Positions 1 through 8,962 are shown, numbered from the stretch's first letter. The stretch: 49,798 nt of DNA from Caldisericia bacterium (GCA_028700655.1 JAQVSG010000007.1:1-49798); one strand, 5' to 3'. Notes: generated by a model from the letters alone, not told the origin. Program-made: numbers and translations.

Positions 1-1133
1 GTGGAAGGGAGTTCAAAAAGGCAAAAAGCATCGCTAGTATGAATTCCATAGTGAACAAGAGTGTAGTCTGCTGGATGGATTTGAATATCAATCGGTGTCA
101 ATCGCACTGAAGACTCTACAGCCTTTTGTGAGGAGGGTTCCAGCACTCTATAAACAAATTCTTGAAAAAAGGAGTACCCATATTTTGATTGATTGCTATA
201 TAGACCATCTAGTAAGACTTGATCTGAATGCAATTCGTTTCCTTGAAAAGAAATCAGTGCCCGTCCAACGTCATAATCCGCCGATTCAACAATACTATTG
301 GGTTCATACACTCGCTCATTTTCAATAACAACCGGAGTACATCGAATGTCTCCTGCCTGAACAAAGGCTGCATTTGGAGAAGTACACCGATAAATATCTT
401 CCCAAGGATCATATTGAGAATTTCTAACGACTCTATCGGTGTGTTTTTCAAAAGACTGGAAAGGGATCAGGGACAATTCATGGTCCCAGTCTTGTTTTAT
501 TACAGCTGTATTGATGTCATAATCAAGTCGGTCCAAGAGTGCAACAACAAAGGTTCGTCCTTGGATTTGTATCATTGTATTTTTGTTTTGCAGTATTTGT
601 TCAATGGAATATGGACCCAATGTATTATTCCCTGGATCTGGATCCACCGAATAGCGAATTCGACCATCCAACACATTGGCCTGGTCACATCCTCCTTCTA
701 CGAAAAGAGGATTTTTGGGATCATTTTGAGGTTTGTAAATGCAATTTTGAAAAACTCCATCAGGATCGAGCCATATGTTTCCATGATCGTCCAGCACTAT
801 ATAATATTTTTGTTGTCCTTGTGTATAGCCACGATCCGGAATGACATTCAAATAAAAACAGGTGTAATACACTGGGTTGGTGATTGTACCATTTCGTGTG
901 GTTATCGGGTATTCTACGCTCCCCCATGCTTTCGAATCGTATTTCTGCCAAGGGAAGAACACGCCCTTCTCAAGGAGATTATGTTCATAATCATACCCCA
1001 CTGTATACCATTTTTGGATACTCTGAGTCCAAGAATACAGGGTTTTTGTAGAAGAATAAGAAGTCCTAGTAACCGGATACCAATAACCGAAGAAAATTAG
1101 AAAACACACAAACCATATGCTTATTTTTTTCAT
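1..1133 (-). CDS. Secreted protein of unknown family, partial (C-terminus beyond left edge)
   Basis: The minus strand is open from the ATG at 1133 to the window edge, giving at least 377 residues without a stop. The first ~20 residues (MKKISIWFVCFLIFFGYW) form a signal peptide or membrane anchor. The rest is rich in Tyr, Asp, Asn and Pro, with extracellular-looking stretches such as YSVDPDPGNNTLGPY, and has few Cys. A GAGGGTG ribosome binding site lies about 7 nt before the ATG. It is followed upstream by another secreted protein on the same strand (SBBP protein), so the two may be co-expressed. I recognise no domain. The plus-strand reading frames over this stretch are shadows. Confidence 0.75.
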   Translation of the reverse strand, partial: MKKISIWFVCFLIFFGYWYPVTRTSYSSTKTLYSWTQSIQKWYTVGYDYEHNLLEKGVFFPWQKYDSKAWGSVEYPITTRNGTITNPVYYTCFYLNVIPDRGYTQGQQKYYIVLDDHGNIWLDPDGVFQNCIYKPQNDPKNPLFVEGGCDQANVLDGRIRYSVDPDPGNNTLGPYSIEQILQNKNTMIQIQGRTFVVALLDRLDYDINTAVIKQDWDHELSLIPFQSFEKHTDRVVRNSQYDPWEDIYRCTSPNAAFVQAGDIRCTPVVIENERVYEPNSIVESADYDVGRALISFQGNELHSDQVLLDGLYSNQSKYGYSFFQEFVYRVLEPSSQKAVESSVRLTPIDIQIHPADYTLVHYGIHTSDAFCLFELPS

Positions 1134-1208
1134 GTAGTACACCCTCAAAAAAAATCTATGTTAATTGTACTACCGATTGTCGAAACGAAAGGTTACAGTT
1201 TGCTCAAT

Positions 1209-2633
1209 TTATTCCACAGGAAGCCAATATTTCATAACAAAACCATTCCATCTATTCTCTCCAGACTCTTCAAGTATATAAGATACATGCTTAGATGGTA
1301 TGGAAGAAGACATAGTTCTGCCTGCAATATAGACCTGGTTTGGGTGACCAGACCAAACCATACTATCAATGGAATCTCGATCATCTCCTCCCAGATAACT
1401 TGCATAAAGAAGAGAATGATCTGATTCATCAAGACAAAGTATAAATCCGTCTGACCAACCGCCTGCAAATTTTCTTTGAAGAGCATTGGAGGTAAGAGGA
1501 AACTGGTTTTCAGAAAAAGTCCTGCCCGTAATCGCAGGAATCGTGTCAATAAAGGTGATACTTTCAGGATACTCGGTTTTATCTCCACCAAAAAAACTAG
1601 AAAATAGCAAGGTTTTTGTTTTCAAATTAAAAATACTTACAAAACCATCTGATAATCCATTCATGTTAAGTTGAATGGCAGTAGGTGTAATGGGATAGTT
1701 GGATGAATAGGTTCGTCCTGTCAAGTATACGGTATTATCCGGAGCAACCTCCATGTCACTAGCAAAATCGTTTCGGCTTCCACCAAGATATGTTGAATAC
1801 AAGGGTGACCCGCTACTGGATAATGAAATCAAAAATAAATCCCATTCACCCCCATTAAAGGCCTGATTGTAAGAATTATCTGTAAGAAAAAAGTCCCGGG
1901 AAGAAGTTCTGCCAAATAAAACAGGTTCGTCTTCAACCAAACATAATGCTGCACAATATTCTTCTCCGGATCCTCCAAGATACGTTGCGTATTCCAGAGT
2001 GTAAAAAGAGAGATTGAGTTTCATATAAAAAGTGTCTGTATTTCCATACAATCGCTTCTGAAAGGCATCCGTGGTAATGGGAAAATCCTCAGACCATGTA
2101 GTCCCAACAATGTATAGGTCATCTCCTTGTTTTTTGAAAGAAGTGCATATATCTGTGGAGGATCCTCCAATATAAGAACTATATTGGAGATGGCCACTCA
2201 AATCAAAAATAGCGATGAAACCATCCCCCCACCCTGGTGGTTCTAGGAGCAAAGCATCTTCAGTAATAGGCAAGTCAATGGATCGAGTACTCCCACAGAT
2301 GAACAATTGATCCTGAGAACAAAAAGCATCGGTTATATATTCATTGCCAGAACCCCCAAATTGGACTTCAAACAACTGTTTCGAAAAATCTTCATTCAAT
2401 TTCCGGATGAAAATATTGCTTTGTTTATCGACCGATTTATTGTCAATAAAAGTGCCCAAGATAAAATGGGATCCTGTGTGATCAGATAGCGAAATCACTT
2501 TGGCATCTTCATCAAGAATTGTATCTAGATGGATTGTGGAATAGGGAAGGAATACGAAACCAGATGAAAACAGCATGAAAACACACAAGCTGATCAACAA
2601 AAAAATAGTTTTTGGATCGCGATGTTGTATCAT
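1209..2633 (-). CDS. Secreted SBBP-repeat beta-propeller protein
   Basis: A protein of about 474 residues with an N-terminal signal peptide or anchor (hydrophobic residues about 9-30) followed by repeats of roughly 55-65 residues. The repeats carry the SBBP signature YLGGS/YIGGS or YLGGD followed by an acidic stretch and later a VYLTGRT / YIVGTT strand. I count about five, for example YIGGSSTDI, YLGGSGEEY, YLGGSRNDF, FFGGDKTEY and YLGGDDRDS. Such repeats are predicted to fold into an extracellular beta-propeller with unknown ligand. I chose the ATG at 2633 because AGGAGG (2639-2644) lies 5 nt before it; the in-frame TTG at 2636 is too close to that site. The promoter upstream is shared head-to-head with the dgt-like gene. 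Confidence 0.85.
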   Translation of the reverse strand: MIQHRDPKTIFLLISLCVFMLFSSGFVFLPYSTIHLDTILDEDAKVISLSDHTGSHFILGTFIDNKSVDKQSNIFIRKLNEDFSKQLFEVQFGGSGNEYITDAFCSQDQLFICGSTRSIDLPITEDALLLEPPGWGDGFIAIFDLSGHLQYSSYIGGSSTDICTSFKKQGDDLYIVGTTWSEDFPITTDAFQKRLYGNTDTFYMKLNLSFYTLEYATYLGGSGEEYCAALCLVEDEPVLFGRTSSRDFFLTDNSYNQAFNGGEWDLFLISLSSSGSPLYSTYLGGSRNDFASDMEVAPDNTVYLTGRTYSSNYPITPTAIQLNMNGLSDGFVSIFNLKTKTLLFSSFFGGDKTEYPESITFIDTIPAITGRTFSENQFPLTSNALQRKFAGGWSDGFILCLDESDHSLLYASYLGGDDRDSIDSMVWSGHPNQVYIAGRTMSSSIPSKHVSYILEESGENRWNGFVMKYWLPVE

Positions 2634-2650
2634 CAATTCCTCCTGTTCAT

Positions 2651-2678
2651 ATTATACTCTAACCGATAATGGTTTCAA
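2651..2678 (-). promoter_or_regulatory. Promoter of the SBBP gene
   Basis: On the minus strand TTGAAA (2673-2678) and TATAAT (2651-2656) are separated by 16 bp. The expected start of transcription falls close to the AGGAGG at 2639-2644, so the leader would be only about 10 nt. The complementary strand reads TATACT at 2653-2658, so a divergent promoter may share the same bases. Confidence 0.6.
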
Positions 2679-2707
2679 GAAAAGCTGTATTTTTTGAGGA
2701 TATTTCG

Positions 2708-2713
2708 TACAAT
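2708..2713 (+). promoter_or_regulatory. -10 element TACAAT, 6 nt before the dgt-like ATG
   Basis: TACAAT ends 6 nt before the ATG at 2720 and no Shine-Dalgarno sequence is present, so transcription would start at or next to the A of the ATG (leaderless). No good -35 is visible. A second candidate -10, TATACT at 2653-2658, would instead serve the upstream in-frame ATG at 2669. Confidence 0.45.
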
Positions 2714-2719
2714 CAAAGC

Positions 2720-3946
2720 ATGAAAAGAAAGTTTTCTGAAGTGGCCATGAAAGAGACAAATCATAAGTGGGATGAAGCTGTTTCACGAATGTACCCATTG
2801 TATTCTCGACTGGATGATATCCGTTCTCCCTTTTTTCGTGATTACACGCGTATTATTCACTCTCGAGGGTATCGAAGACTGAAACATAAAACACAAGTTT
2901 TTTATGCCACTGACAACGATCATATCTGCACTCGAATAGAACATGTACAACATGTCGAAGCAGTAAGCAATATAATTAGTGATTTTCTGGGTTTACACAC
3001 CGAATTGGCCCGGGCAATTGCTTTAGGACATGACATTGGACACCCTCCCTTTGGACATGCAGGAGAAAAGATCCTTTCTCAATATTTGCCATCAAATTGT
3101 AACCATTCTCCTTTTTGGCACGAAAAAAATGGTCTTCGTTTTGTGGATCACTTTGAGACTCTTCCTGGCCCCAATGGGCTTAAAGAAGGATTAAACCTAA
3201 CCTATGCTGTCCGCGATGGAATTGTATGTCACTGTGGAGAAACAAATGATCGTTTTCTTATGCCTCGCAATGAAGCATTAGCACTGGATAAAATTCAAAA
3301 CCCGGGTGGGGTGTATCCTTTTACATGGGAAGGTTGTGTGGTTCGTATTGCGGATACCATTTCCTATGTGGGACGAGATATTGAAGATGCTCTTTCTCTG
3401 GGAATACTGAATCCAAACCAAATGAAAATCCTGCAAGCAATATACAATCGCTTTTCCGAAAATAATACCCATGAAACCCTAAACAATACTGTTCTCATCC
3501 ACAATTTGATTCTAAATTTATGCCAGAGTAGCACTCCAGAAAATGGTCTTCATTTTTCCGATCCTTACTATTACTTACTTCAAGAATTACGTGATTTTAG
3601 TAAACAACATATTTACGAGCATCCTCGATTAAAAGTGTACAAAAACTATGCTCAATTAATGATTACATCCATCTTTGAATATTTGAAAGAAGAGCAATAC
3701 AGGATTGTATCTGACATACAAACCTGGGAATCAACCAACTCGTTTCCTTTGTTGAGCAGTTATTTTTCAAAATGGCTGCTGACATATTCCAATATTTCTT
3801 TGCCAGAGAAAGAAAAATCTTTCTCTCCGCAATTTTTTGTTTATACTATTCCACAAGATTTTTCATTAGCTATTGTTGAGTTTATATCCGGCATGACGGA
3901 TCATTTTATTATGAAAATTTTCGAAGAAATGACACGATTTGAATAA
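2720..3946 (+). CDS. HD-domain dNTP triphosphohydrolase (dGTPase-like)
   Basis: About 408 residues of the dGTPase-like HD superfamily, which hydrolyses deoxynucleoside triphosphates to nucleoside plus tripolyphosphate. Visible signatures are the N-terminal DYTRIIHSRGYRRLKHKTQVF, the first metal His in RIEHVQHV, and the HD pair in ALGHDIGHPPFGHAGE. A later DTISYVGRDIEDA helix carries the last Asp ligand. Length fits the ~400-residue subgroup rather than E. coli Dgt. The start is uncertain: the frame is open from an ATG at 2669, but the ATG at 2720 has a TACAAT box exactly 6 nt upstream, and another in-frame ATG exists at 2750. The conserved domain starts after all of them. A lipoprotein gene follows 12 nt downstream on the same strand. 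Confidence 0.85.
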   Translation: MKRKFSEVAMKETNHKWDEAVSRMYPLYSRLDDIRSPFFRDYTRIIHSRGYRRLKHKTQVFYATDNDHICTRIEHVQHVEAVSNIISDFLGLHTELARAIALGHDIGHPPFGHAGEKILSQYLPSNCNHSPFWHEKNGLRFVDHFETLPGPNGLKEGLNLTYAVRDGIVCHCGETNDRFLMPRNEALALDKIQNPGGVYPFTWEGCVVRIADTISYVGRDIEDALSLGILNPNQMKILQAIYNRFSENNTHETLNNTVLIHNLILNLCQSSTPENGLHFSDPYYYLLQELRDFSKQHIYEHPRLKVYKNYAQLMITSIFEYLKEEQYRIVSDIQTWESTNSFPLLSSYFSKWLLTYSNISLPEKEKSFSPQFFVYTIPQDFSLAIVEFISGMTDHFIMKIFEEMTRFE

Positions 3947-3958
3947 GGAGAACACCCT

Positions 3959-4783
3959 ATGAGATTAGCACTAAAGTGGATGTCTATAGTATGTATCGTA
4001 CTTTCATTAAGTTCTTGCTCGATTGGTACATTGTTTCAATCAAAGCCATCGGATTCCTCATCAACGGAAGCACCCTCCCAAAAAGAATCCTCTACCACTG
4101 AAATGGCAAGGTTTTCATTAAAAGTGGGCTCTCCGATAATCTATGTAAACGACATCCCTCTGGAATTTGACATTGCTGTCCAAGAAATTGATGGGCGAAC
4201 CATGATTCCTTTGTCTTTCTTCAAAGATTTTTGTCAAATGCAAGATCTTTATTATGAAGCCTCCAACGAAACCATTTCCTTTTCTATGCCCGTTCAAAAA
4301 ACAATCATACCCACAGAAAGCAACCCAATGAGTTTGGAAACTCCTGGAACCCCAGGAATATGGTATGAAGTCACTTTTGAAGATGAGTTTACGGGAAAAA
4401 CAACGCTGGCTATGATGATTGATAATGTAAACGTTGACAAAGAAGCAGCAAAAATCGTCGCACAACACAACCCTTTTGCACAACAAGCCAGTGAGACCGA
4501 GCAATACACTACTTTTGATCTGCACATTAAATTGGTTTCTCTGGAATCCACGGATCATTACCCTCTTGATGACACCAATATACATTTTACAGACCCAACA
4601 GGAAAAACACTATTAGAAGAACAAGTTCTTCGGTTGCAAGATCAACCTGTGGGTGAGGTATTGCAGACAAATCAACTTGCGACCATTCCTTATGCAATTC
4701 TGAATCCTGTTGCAACACCGGCCATCTTTTCATTTATTGGCAAAGATAAGGAAGCCATTTTCATTACGATTCGAAACCCATAG
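3959..4783 (+). CDS. Lipoprotein with copper-amine-oxidase-N-like domain
   Basis: A 274-residue exported protein. The N-terminal signal ends in the lipobox LSSC, followed by a Ser/Thr/Glu-rich linker to about residue 45. A short segment follows that resembles one copper-amine-oxidase N-type repeat (VGSPIIYVNDIPLEFD ... IDGRTMIPLSFF), a fold common in Bacillota surface proteins and not itself an oxidase. The C-terminal half has no recognisable domain. AAGGAG precedes the ATG by about 8 nt. It sits between the dGTPase-like gene and a PD-(D/E)XK nuclease whose ATG lies 1 nt after this stop, suggesting one transcript. Confidence 0.8.
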   Translation: MRLALKWMSIVCIVLSLSSCSIGTLFQSKPSDSSSTEAPSQKESSTTEMARFSLKVGSPIIYVNDIPLEFDIAVQEIDGRTMIPLSFFKDFCQMQDLYYEASNETISFSMPVQKTIIPTESNPMSLETPGTPGIWYEVTFEDEFTGKTTLAMMIDNVNVDKEAAKIVAQHNPFAQQASETEQYTTFDLHIKLVSLESTDHYPLDDTNIHFTDPTGKTLLEEQVLRLQDQPVGEVLQTNQLATIPYAILNPVATPAIFSFIGKDKEAIFITIRNP

Positions 4784-4784
4784 C

Positions 4785-5465
4785 ATGAAACATCAGTATT
4801 TCGATCAAAACAAGGAACCAGTCCCTTCTGTTACTACCATTATTGCGCAACTTGATAAACCCTACTTACTAAAATGGGCAAACACCATTGGACTGAAAGG
4901 GTATTCGTACGAAGGTATTCGTAATAAAGCAGCAGACACTGGAACTTTGGCACATACAATGGTAGAAAACTTGATTAAAGGAAAAGAAGAAGATTTTTCT
5001 GCCCATCCCCTGTTTGTTCCTGCCAACCGATCTTATGCAGCATTTCAACAATGGTTTTCCCTACATGATGTTCAATTTCTAGGGTCTGAAATTTCTCTTG
5101 TCAATCATGAGCTTGGATATGGTGGAACCATAGATATTATTGCTAGAGTCAATGGGAAAATCTGCATTGTTGACATTAAAACGTCAAACCAATTATGCAC
5201 AGAGTACCACTATCAGGTGGCCGCATATGCACTCTTATTAGAAACTGCCACATTGAACGACAAGGGGGAAACAAGAATATTCCCCACCTACTCTCCAGAT
5301 AATGCTTTACTTTTACGATTGGACAAGCGAGATGGGACTTTTCAGGAAAAATGGTTATCCCGAGATGAACTTCAGTTACCACAAGAAATTTTTACATCGC
5401 TCATATCTGTTTTCCAGCTTCGTAAAAGCTATAAGAATGCTTTGTTATTGCAAAACAAACTCTAG
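4785..5465 (+). CDS. PD-(D/E)XK superfamily nuclease (RecB-type)
   Basis: About 226 residues. The RecB-like nuclease core is visible: a Glu in GTLAHTMVENLIKGKEE, then GSEISL, GYGGTIDIIARV with the catalytic Asp, IVDIKTS supplying the D-x-K pair, and the QVAAYALLLE helix whose Gln-Tyr motif is typical of the RecB/Cas4 type. The substrate is not shown by the sequence; such single-domain members act in DNA repair or processing. The ATG at 4785 is 1 nt after the lipoprotein stop and has no clear ribosome binding site, so translation may depend on coupling. Its 3' end overlaps the convergent gene by 21 bp. Confidence 0.8.
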   Translation: MKHQYFDQNKEPVPSVTTIIAQLDKPYLLKWANTIGLKGYSYEGIRNKAADTGTLAHTMVENLIKGKEEDFSAHPLFVPANRSYAAFQQWFSLHDVQFLGSEISLVNHELGYGGTIDIIARVNGKICIVDIKTSNQLCTEYHYQVAAYALLLETATLNDKGETRIFPTYSPDNALLLRLDKRDGTFQEKWLSRDELQLPQEIFTSLISVFQLRKSYKNALLLQNKL

Positions 5466-6323
5466 TTTTTTCCCAAATAACTGCAATTTATCGTTTAATT
5501 CTTGATGCAAAACAGGGTCTTTTGAGAAAGCGCTTCGAAAGAACAATCGAACAATCTCTGAAACATCAGACAGCTTAAGAGTATGGTTTTGAGAAGCAGT
5601 CTTTAATCGTTCTGCATACATTTTTTGGTTTTTGTTGTCTTTCGATAGCTTGTACAGATCTTGTTTTGCGCGAATAAAATTTCCAACGTTGATGTTTTGC
5701 TCAATTCGTTTCTCTAACACTCTATCAAGATCTTCTCGGATACTCTGATCACTTTGATCATGCATCAATGCTTGTTCAAAAAAACTGACGGCGGAAGTAA
5801 TATGTCCTTTTTCTTCTTCCTCAATACCTTTCTTTTGGTAATCCATGGCCAAAGAATGATCTTGTTTTACAAAATTTCTTTGGACTGAAGAAAACAAAAG
5901 GGGTTTCAAGAAAAAAAGAATCACGCCAATAAGAAATCCAATAATGACTATCGCTATAACAATTGTATAAACTCTGGAGGGTTCTTTGGGAGGTGAACCT
6001 GCACTCTGTTTTTCTCTTTCAAGAGTAGTATATGTAGAATTGGACATACCCAATATGCTAAGAATCCAAATTTTGGACTTTTGGGCAATAGTATTTGGAA
6101 GATCGATTTCAAACCCAATTTCGAAATTGAATACAAACTGCATTCTGCTTGTGCTATCGGCAGAATCGTCGGTCTCTAATAATATATCTTGAAGAATTCG
6201 GATGGGTATTTCAATTTGAGGCTCTTTTTCGGGATCTGTATAAATCAAATACCCTTTATGGATCACAAAAAACCCATACTCTCCATTGTTCCCAAGAGAA
6301 TATACGTTTGATACTCCTGTCAT
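5445..6323 (-). CDS. Single-pass membrane protein with cytoplasmic N-part and TPR-like C-part
   Basis: About 292 residues of no named family. Residues 1-105 form a soluble beta-rich region, followed by a short polar linker. One strong transmembrane helix (YTIVIAIVIIGFLIGVILFF) lies near residues 114-135. A helical region follows with TPR-like pairs (KKGIEEEEKGHITSAVSFFEQAL, residues ~160-185). I chose the ATG at 6323 over the in-frame ATG at 6335 because it makes an ATGA overlap with the preceding gene and has GGGAAGAG just upstream. It is the last gene of a five-gene operon with serine dehydratase. Its 3' end overlaps the convergent nuclease gene by 21 bp. Confidence 0.65.
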   Translation of the reverse strand: MTGVSNVYSLGNNGEYGFFVIHKGYLIYTDPEKEPQIEIPIRILQDILLETDDSADSTSRMQFVFNFEIGFEIDLPNTIAQKSKIWILSILGMSNSTYTTLEREKQSAGSPPKEPSRVYTIVIAIVIIGFLIGVILFFLKPLLFSSVQRNFVKQDHSLAMDYQKKGIEEEEKGHITSAVSFFEQALMHDQSDQSIREDLDRVLEKRIEQNINVGNFIRAKQDLYKLSKDNKNQKMYAERLKTASQNHTLKLSDVSEIVRLFFRSAFSKDPVLHQELNDKLQLFGKKLEFVLQ

Positions 6324-6859
6324 GGCTCTTCCCATTGGATAGAAATAAACTTTCCTTGAGGATACCAGATCACTTTAGCATCTAGTGCCTCTCCCACAAA
6401 CAAAATGGGGATATAGGTTCTTTGATGAAGTATAAAAGGAGATACTTGATGATTTTCTTCATCAATCCAACATACTTTTCCTTGGACATGGGCCGTAGGA
6501 CTATGAATTTGGAGAACAATCTCAGTGGAGGAATGCTCTTGGTATATCTGGATCTTTTTTTCTTCTGGTATCCATTCTATCGATGCTCCCATATGTTCAA
6601 ATACTCCTCGTAGTGGTATCATGGCGCGTTTCCATGAGGGAACAATGAGAGGGGTTGCATCGGATAGAGGATCTATTTTCATTGAAACTCCATCAACACT
6701 CATAAAAGGATTATCAATTTGCAGGTCAATGGAATGTACTTTATTTGTCAAAGAAGGGAGTGCCTGGGTAGAACTCAATAAGAAACCGAAAAAGACAATA
6801 CAACCTACAATACTACCAAGTATTCTCGGATAATTAGTATGCTTTTTCTGGGTCTTCAT
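6320..6859 (-). CDS. Exported protein with copper-amine-oxidase-N domains
   Basis: 179 residues. A hydrophobic segment (residues ~11-33) acts as signal peptide or anchor. The remainder is a copper-amine-oxidase N-type module: LQIDNPFMSVDGVSMKIDP, RAMIPLRGVFEHMGASIEW and a second half RTYIPILFVGEALDAKVIW. This fold is widespread in secreted proteins of Bacillota and probably mediates wall or protein contacts; no enzyme activity is implied. AAGGAAAG lies upstream of the ATG, and the gene overlaps the 3' end of sdaAA by 26 nt and the next gene by 4 nt (ATGA). Confidence 0.8.
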   Translation of the reverse strand: MKTQKKHTNYPRILGSIVGCIVFFGFLLSSTQALPSLTNKVHSIDLQIDNPFMSVDGVSMKIDPLSDATPLIVPSWKRAMIPLRGVFEHMGASIEWIPEEKKIQIYQEHSSTEIVLQIHSPTAHVQGKVCWIDEENHQVSPFILHQRTYIPILFVGEALDAKVIWYPQGKFISIQWEEP

Positions 6860-7757
6860 CTCTCACTTTCCTTTGTATACGCAAGCCCGTTGGGGTAATT
6901 GCCAATCCCCCTCGCGATGTTTCTTTTAGGCTCGCTGGTAAATCGTCTCCAATTTGTTTCATAGCAGACACCACTTCGTCAAACGGAATCGGTGAGGTCA
7001 AACCAGCCAATGCCATTTGAGCACAAGCAATCGCATTTACACTACCAACAATGTTTCGATGTACACATGGAAATTCAACCAAACCGGCGACAGGGTCGCA
7101 TACTAAGCCTAATAAATTTGACATTGCCAAAGCAGCTGCATTTTCAATTTTGTCCAAAGAAACTTCAAATAGAGCCACAATAGCAGATGCAGTTATCGCG
7201 CTAGCAGAGCCCACTTCGGCTTGACATCCATGTTGAGAACCGGACAAAGAAGCATTAATTTGAATTAATTCTCCCATTCCACCAGCAATAAACAAAGATT
7301 GTATTTGCTTATCTTCTGGAATGGAAAACTTATCACATATAGTAAGAAATGCTCCTGGCATAACTCCGCACGCTCCGGCAGTAGGAGTTGCCACAATCCG
7401 ACCCATGCATGCATTCAACTCCGATACAGCCAGGGTATTTGCAATAACAGTATTAAACCATTCTCCCATTAAATGAATAGTATTAGGCATGTTATTCAGG
7501 AAAGTATGACATCCACCATTAATGAGTCCGCTTGGTGTTCTGTTTACTTTGGCTTTCCCTTTGGCAATAGATTCTTTCATCACAATCAAAGTACTCTGCA
7601 TTCGTTTATAAACTTCTGTTTTTGGGAGCAACCTATTTCTTGATTCATATTCCATAAAAAAGTCTGTCAACCCTTTAAAGGGATAGCTTTTTAGATAATG
7701 TCGGATGTCTTGAGTAGAACGAATACGGATCCGATTTGGGATTTCTTTAATACTCAT
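6834..7757 (-). CDS. sdaAA: L-serine dehydratase, iron-sulfur-dependent, alpha subunit
   Basis: 307 residues matching the alpha chain of the two-subunit [4Fe-4S] L-serine dehydratase, which converts L-serine to pyruvate and ammonia. Family signatures are TPSGLINGG, TAGACGVMPG, SGSQHGCQAEVGSASA and LGLVCDPVAGLVEFPC; the Cys residues in these motifs are the expected cluster ligands. No PLP lysine motif is present, as expected. Its ATG lies inside the 3' end of sdaAB (11-nt overlap), so the two chains are translationally linked. With threonine aldolase and the glycine cleavage genes elsewhere in the window it suggests amino-acid use as carbon source. Confidence 0.95.
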   Translation of the reverse strand: MSIKEIPNRIRIRSTQDIRHYLKSYPFKGLTDFFMEYESRNRLLPKTEVYKRMQSTLIVMKESIAKGKAKVNRTPSGLINGGCHTFLNNMPNTIHLMGEWFNTVIANTLAVSELNACMGRIVATPTAGACGVMPGAFLTICDKFSIPEDKQIQSLFIAGGMGELIQINASLSGSQHGCQAEVGSASAITASAIVALFEVSLDKIENAAALAMSNLLGLVCDPVAGLVEFPCVHRNIVGSVNAIACAQMALAGLTSPIPFDEVVSAMKQIGDDLPASLKETSRGGLAITPTGLRIQRKVRDEDPEKAY

Positions 7758-8418
7758 TATTCAGCTTCCTTATTGAAATAACCCTATGAATATCTGAATG
7801 TCTCTTTAATTCTTCTATGGCGTCCTGGGGACACTCTTCATCTAGCTTTAGCATAGCCATGGCAGTCCCAATAAGAGCGTTACGAGAGCTTTTCATATAA
7901 GCAACATTGACTTTATACTTTCCAAGAACCCCCCCAATAAAGCCTATCATACCTGTAATATCTTGGTAGTTGAGAAGCAAAATGGCATGATCTCCACCAA
8001 ATTCAACATCATCATCTTGCACTTGTGTTATTTTCGCTTTTCCAGCTCCAATAGAAACACCTCGAATTAAAAAAGAATGATTCGATCCTCGGTTAAAGAC
8101 TATTCGTACTTCATTTGGGTGGTGATCCCGCTTATAGCTTTTACGGAAATTGTAAGAAAGATGCCTCTTCTTGGCAATCTCAAAAGCATGAGGAATCCTT
8201 TCGTCATCCATTTTAAAACCTAAAAGCCCTGCAACAATAGCCCGATCTGTTCCGTGTCCAAACCCTGTACTGGCAAAAGAGTTATACAGTTTTATTTCCA
8301 CAGAGTGAAACGGACTTCCATAACATAAAGCAGCCATATACCCAATGCGATTTGCACCAGCAGTATGAGAACTTGACGGACCTATCATTACAGGACCAAT
8401 GATGTCAAATATCGCCAT
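7747..8418 (-). CDS. sdaAB: L-serine dehydratase, iron-sulfur-dependent, beta subunit
   Basis: 223 residues. The N-terminal half carries the typical IGPSSSHTAGANRIGYMA motif of the beta chain. The C-terminal half is an ACT-like domain (ITGMIGFIGGVLGKYKVNVAYMKSSR), which in this family senses or positions serine. It partners sdaAA, whose start overlaps this stop by 11 nt. The gene start overlaps the upstream membrane-protein gene by 14 nt, and the upstream AGAGAG is only a weak ribosome binding site, so coupling is likely. Confidence 0.94.
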   Translation of the reverse strand: MAIFDIIGPVMIGPSSSHTAGANRIGYMAALCYGSPFHSVEIKLYNSFASTGFGHGTDRAIVAGLLGFKMDDERIPHAFEIAKKRHLSYNFRKSYKRDHHPNEVRIVFNRGSNHSFLIRGVSIGAGKAKITQVQDDDVEFGGDHAILLLNYQDITGMIGFIGGVLGKYKVNVAYMKSSRNALIGTAMAMLKLDEECPQDAIEELKRHSDIHRVISIRKLNNEY

Positions 8419-8962
8419 GCAGGATAGACTCTCTTTCTTGTGTGATATCTTTCAGCTCTTGCTCAATTTCTTTAATTAACTCTTGAAGTTCTTTGTCAGA
8501 TGGATTGCTTTGAAGCTCTTCTTCCAATTCTTCCAAATAGGTAGAAAGAGATTCATAGGACCTTTGCAAATCATTCAATCGAAGCAGCTCATCGTAATTA
8601 GGTAACTTTTCCACATCTCCCAGAGCAGGCTTAGGAAGTTCTATCTCAACAGGTGTATTGGGAATCGTATGAGTATCTGTTTTGCGGCTATTGGGTGTTT
8701 CGGTGTATTTCTCAGAAGGAACTTTGGATGCAGTATCCCCGGGGAAAGAGCTTGGGTTTTCTTCTGTGGAATTATTTTCACCTTGCGGATCGGATTTTTC
8801 TACAGACAGAGACGATTCCGAATCGTTGTTTGTAAGCGATGTGTTTTTTTGTATTTTACGAAGAAAAAAGAATCCGAACACAAGCAAGAAAACCAACAAT
8901 AAAACTAAAAAAACCCATCCAACCATACTATACTTTTTGTGTACACTTTGTTTTGTAATCAT
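8405..8962 (-). CDS. Membrane-anchored coiled-coil protein of unknown function
   Basis: 185 residues. A cytoplasmic N-terminus of ~13 residues is followed by one transmembrane helix (VGWVFLVLLLVFLLVFGFFFL, ~14-34). Next come a Ser/Glu/Pro/Thr-rich extracellular stretch (~40-115) and a heptad-rich acidic coiled coil (LSTYLEELEEELQ ... LIKEIEQELKDI, ~135-180). No family recognised. It is the first gene of the operon that contains serine dehydratase. The only promoter-like element is a TATAAT whose end lies 6 nt before the ATG, so the mRNA is predicted to start at the ATG; the GGAAGA between them is too close to act as a normal ribosome binding site. Confidence 0.7.
   Translation of the reverse strand: MITKQSVHKKYSMVGWVFLVLLLVFLLVFGFFFLRKIQKNTSLTNNDSESSLSVEKSDPQGENNSTEENPSSFPGDTASKVPSEKYTETPNSRKTDTHTIPNTPVEIELPKPALGDVEKLPNYDELLRLNDLQRSYESLSTYLEELEEELQSNPSDKELQELIKEIEQELKDITQERESILHGDI

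Noticed and set aside
228-1100. A 290-codon plus-strand reading frame
   Set aside because: It lies opposite the long minus-strand frame that has a signal peptide and ribosome binding site; the plus-strand product is Ile/Cys-rich with no start signal and looks like a shadow.
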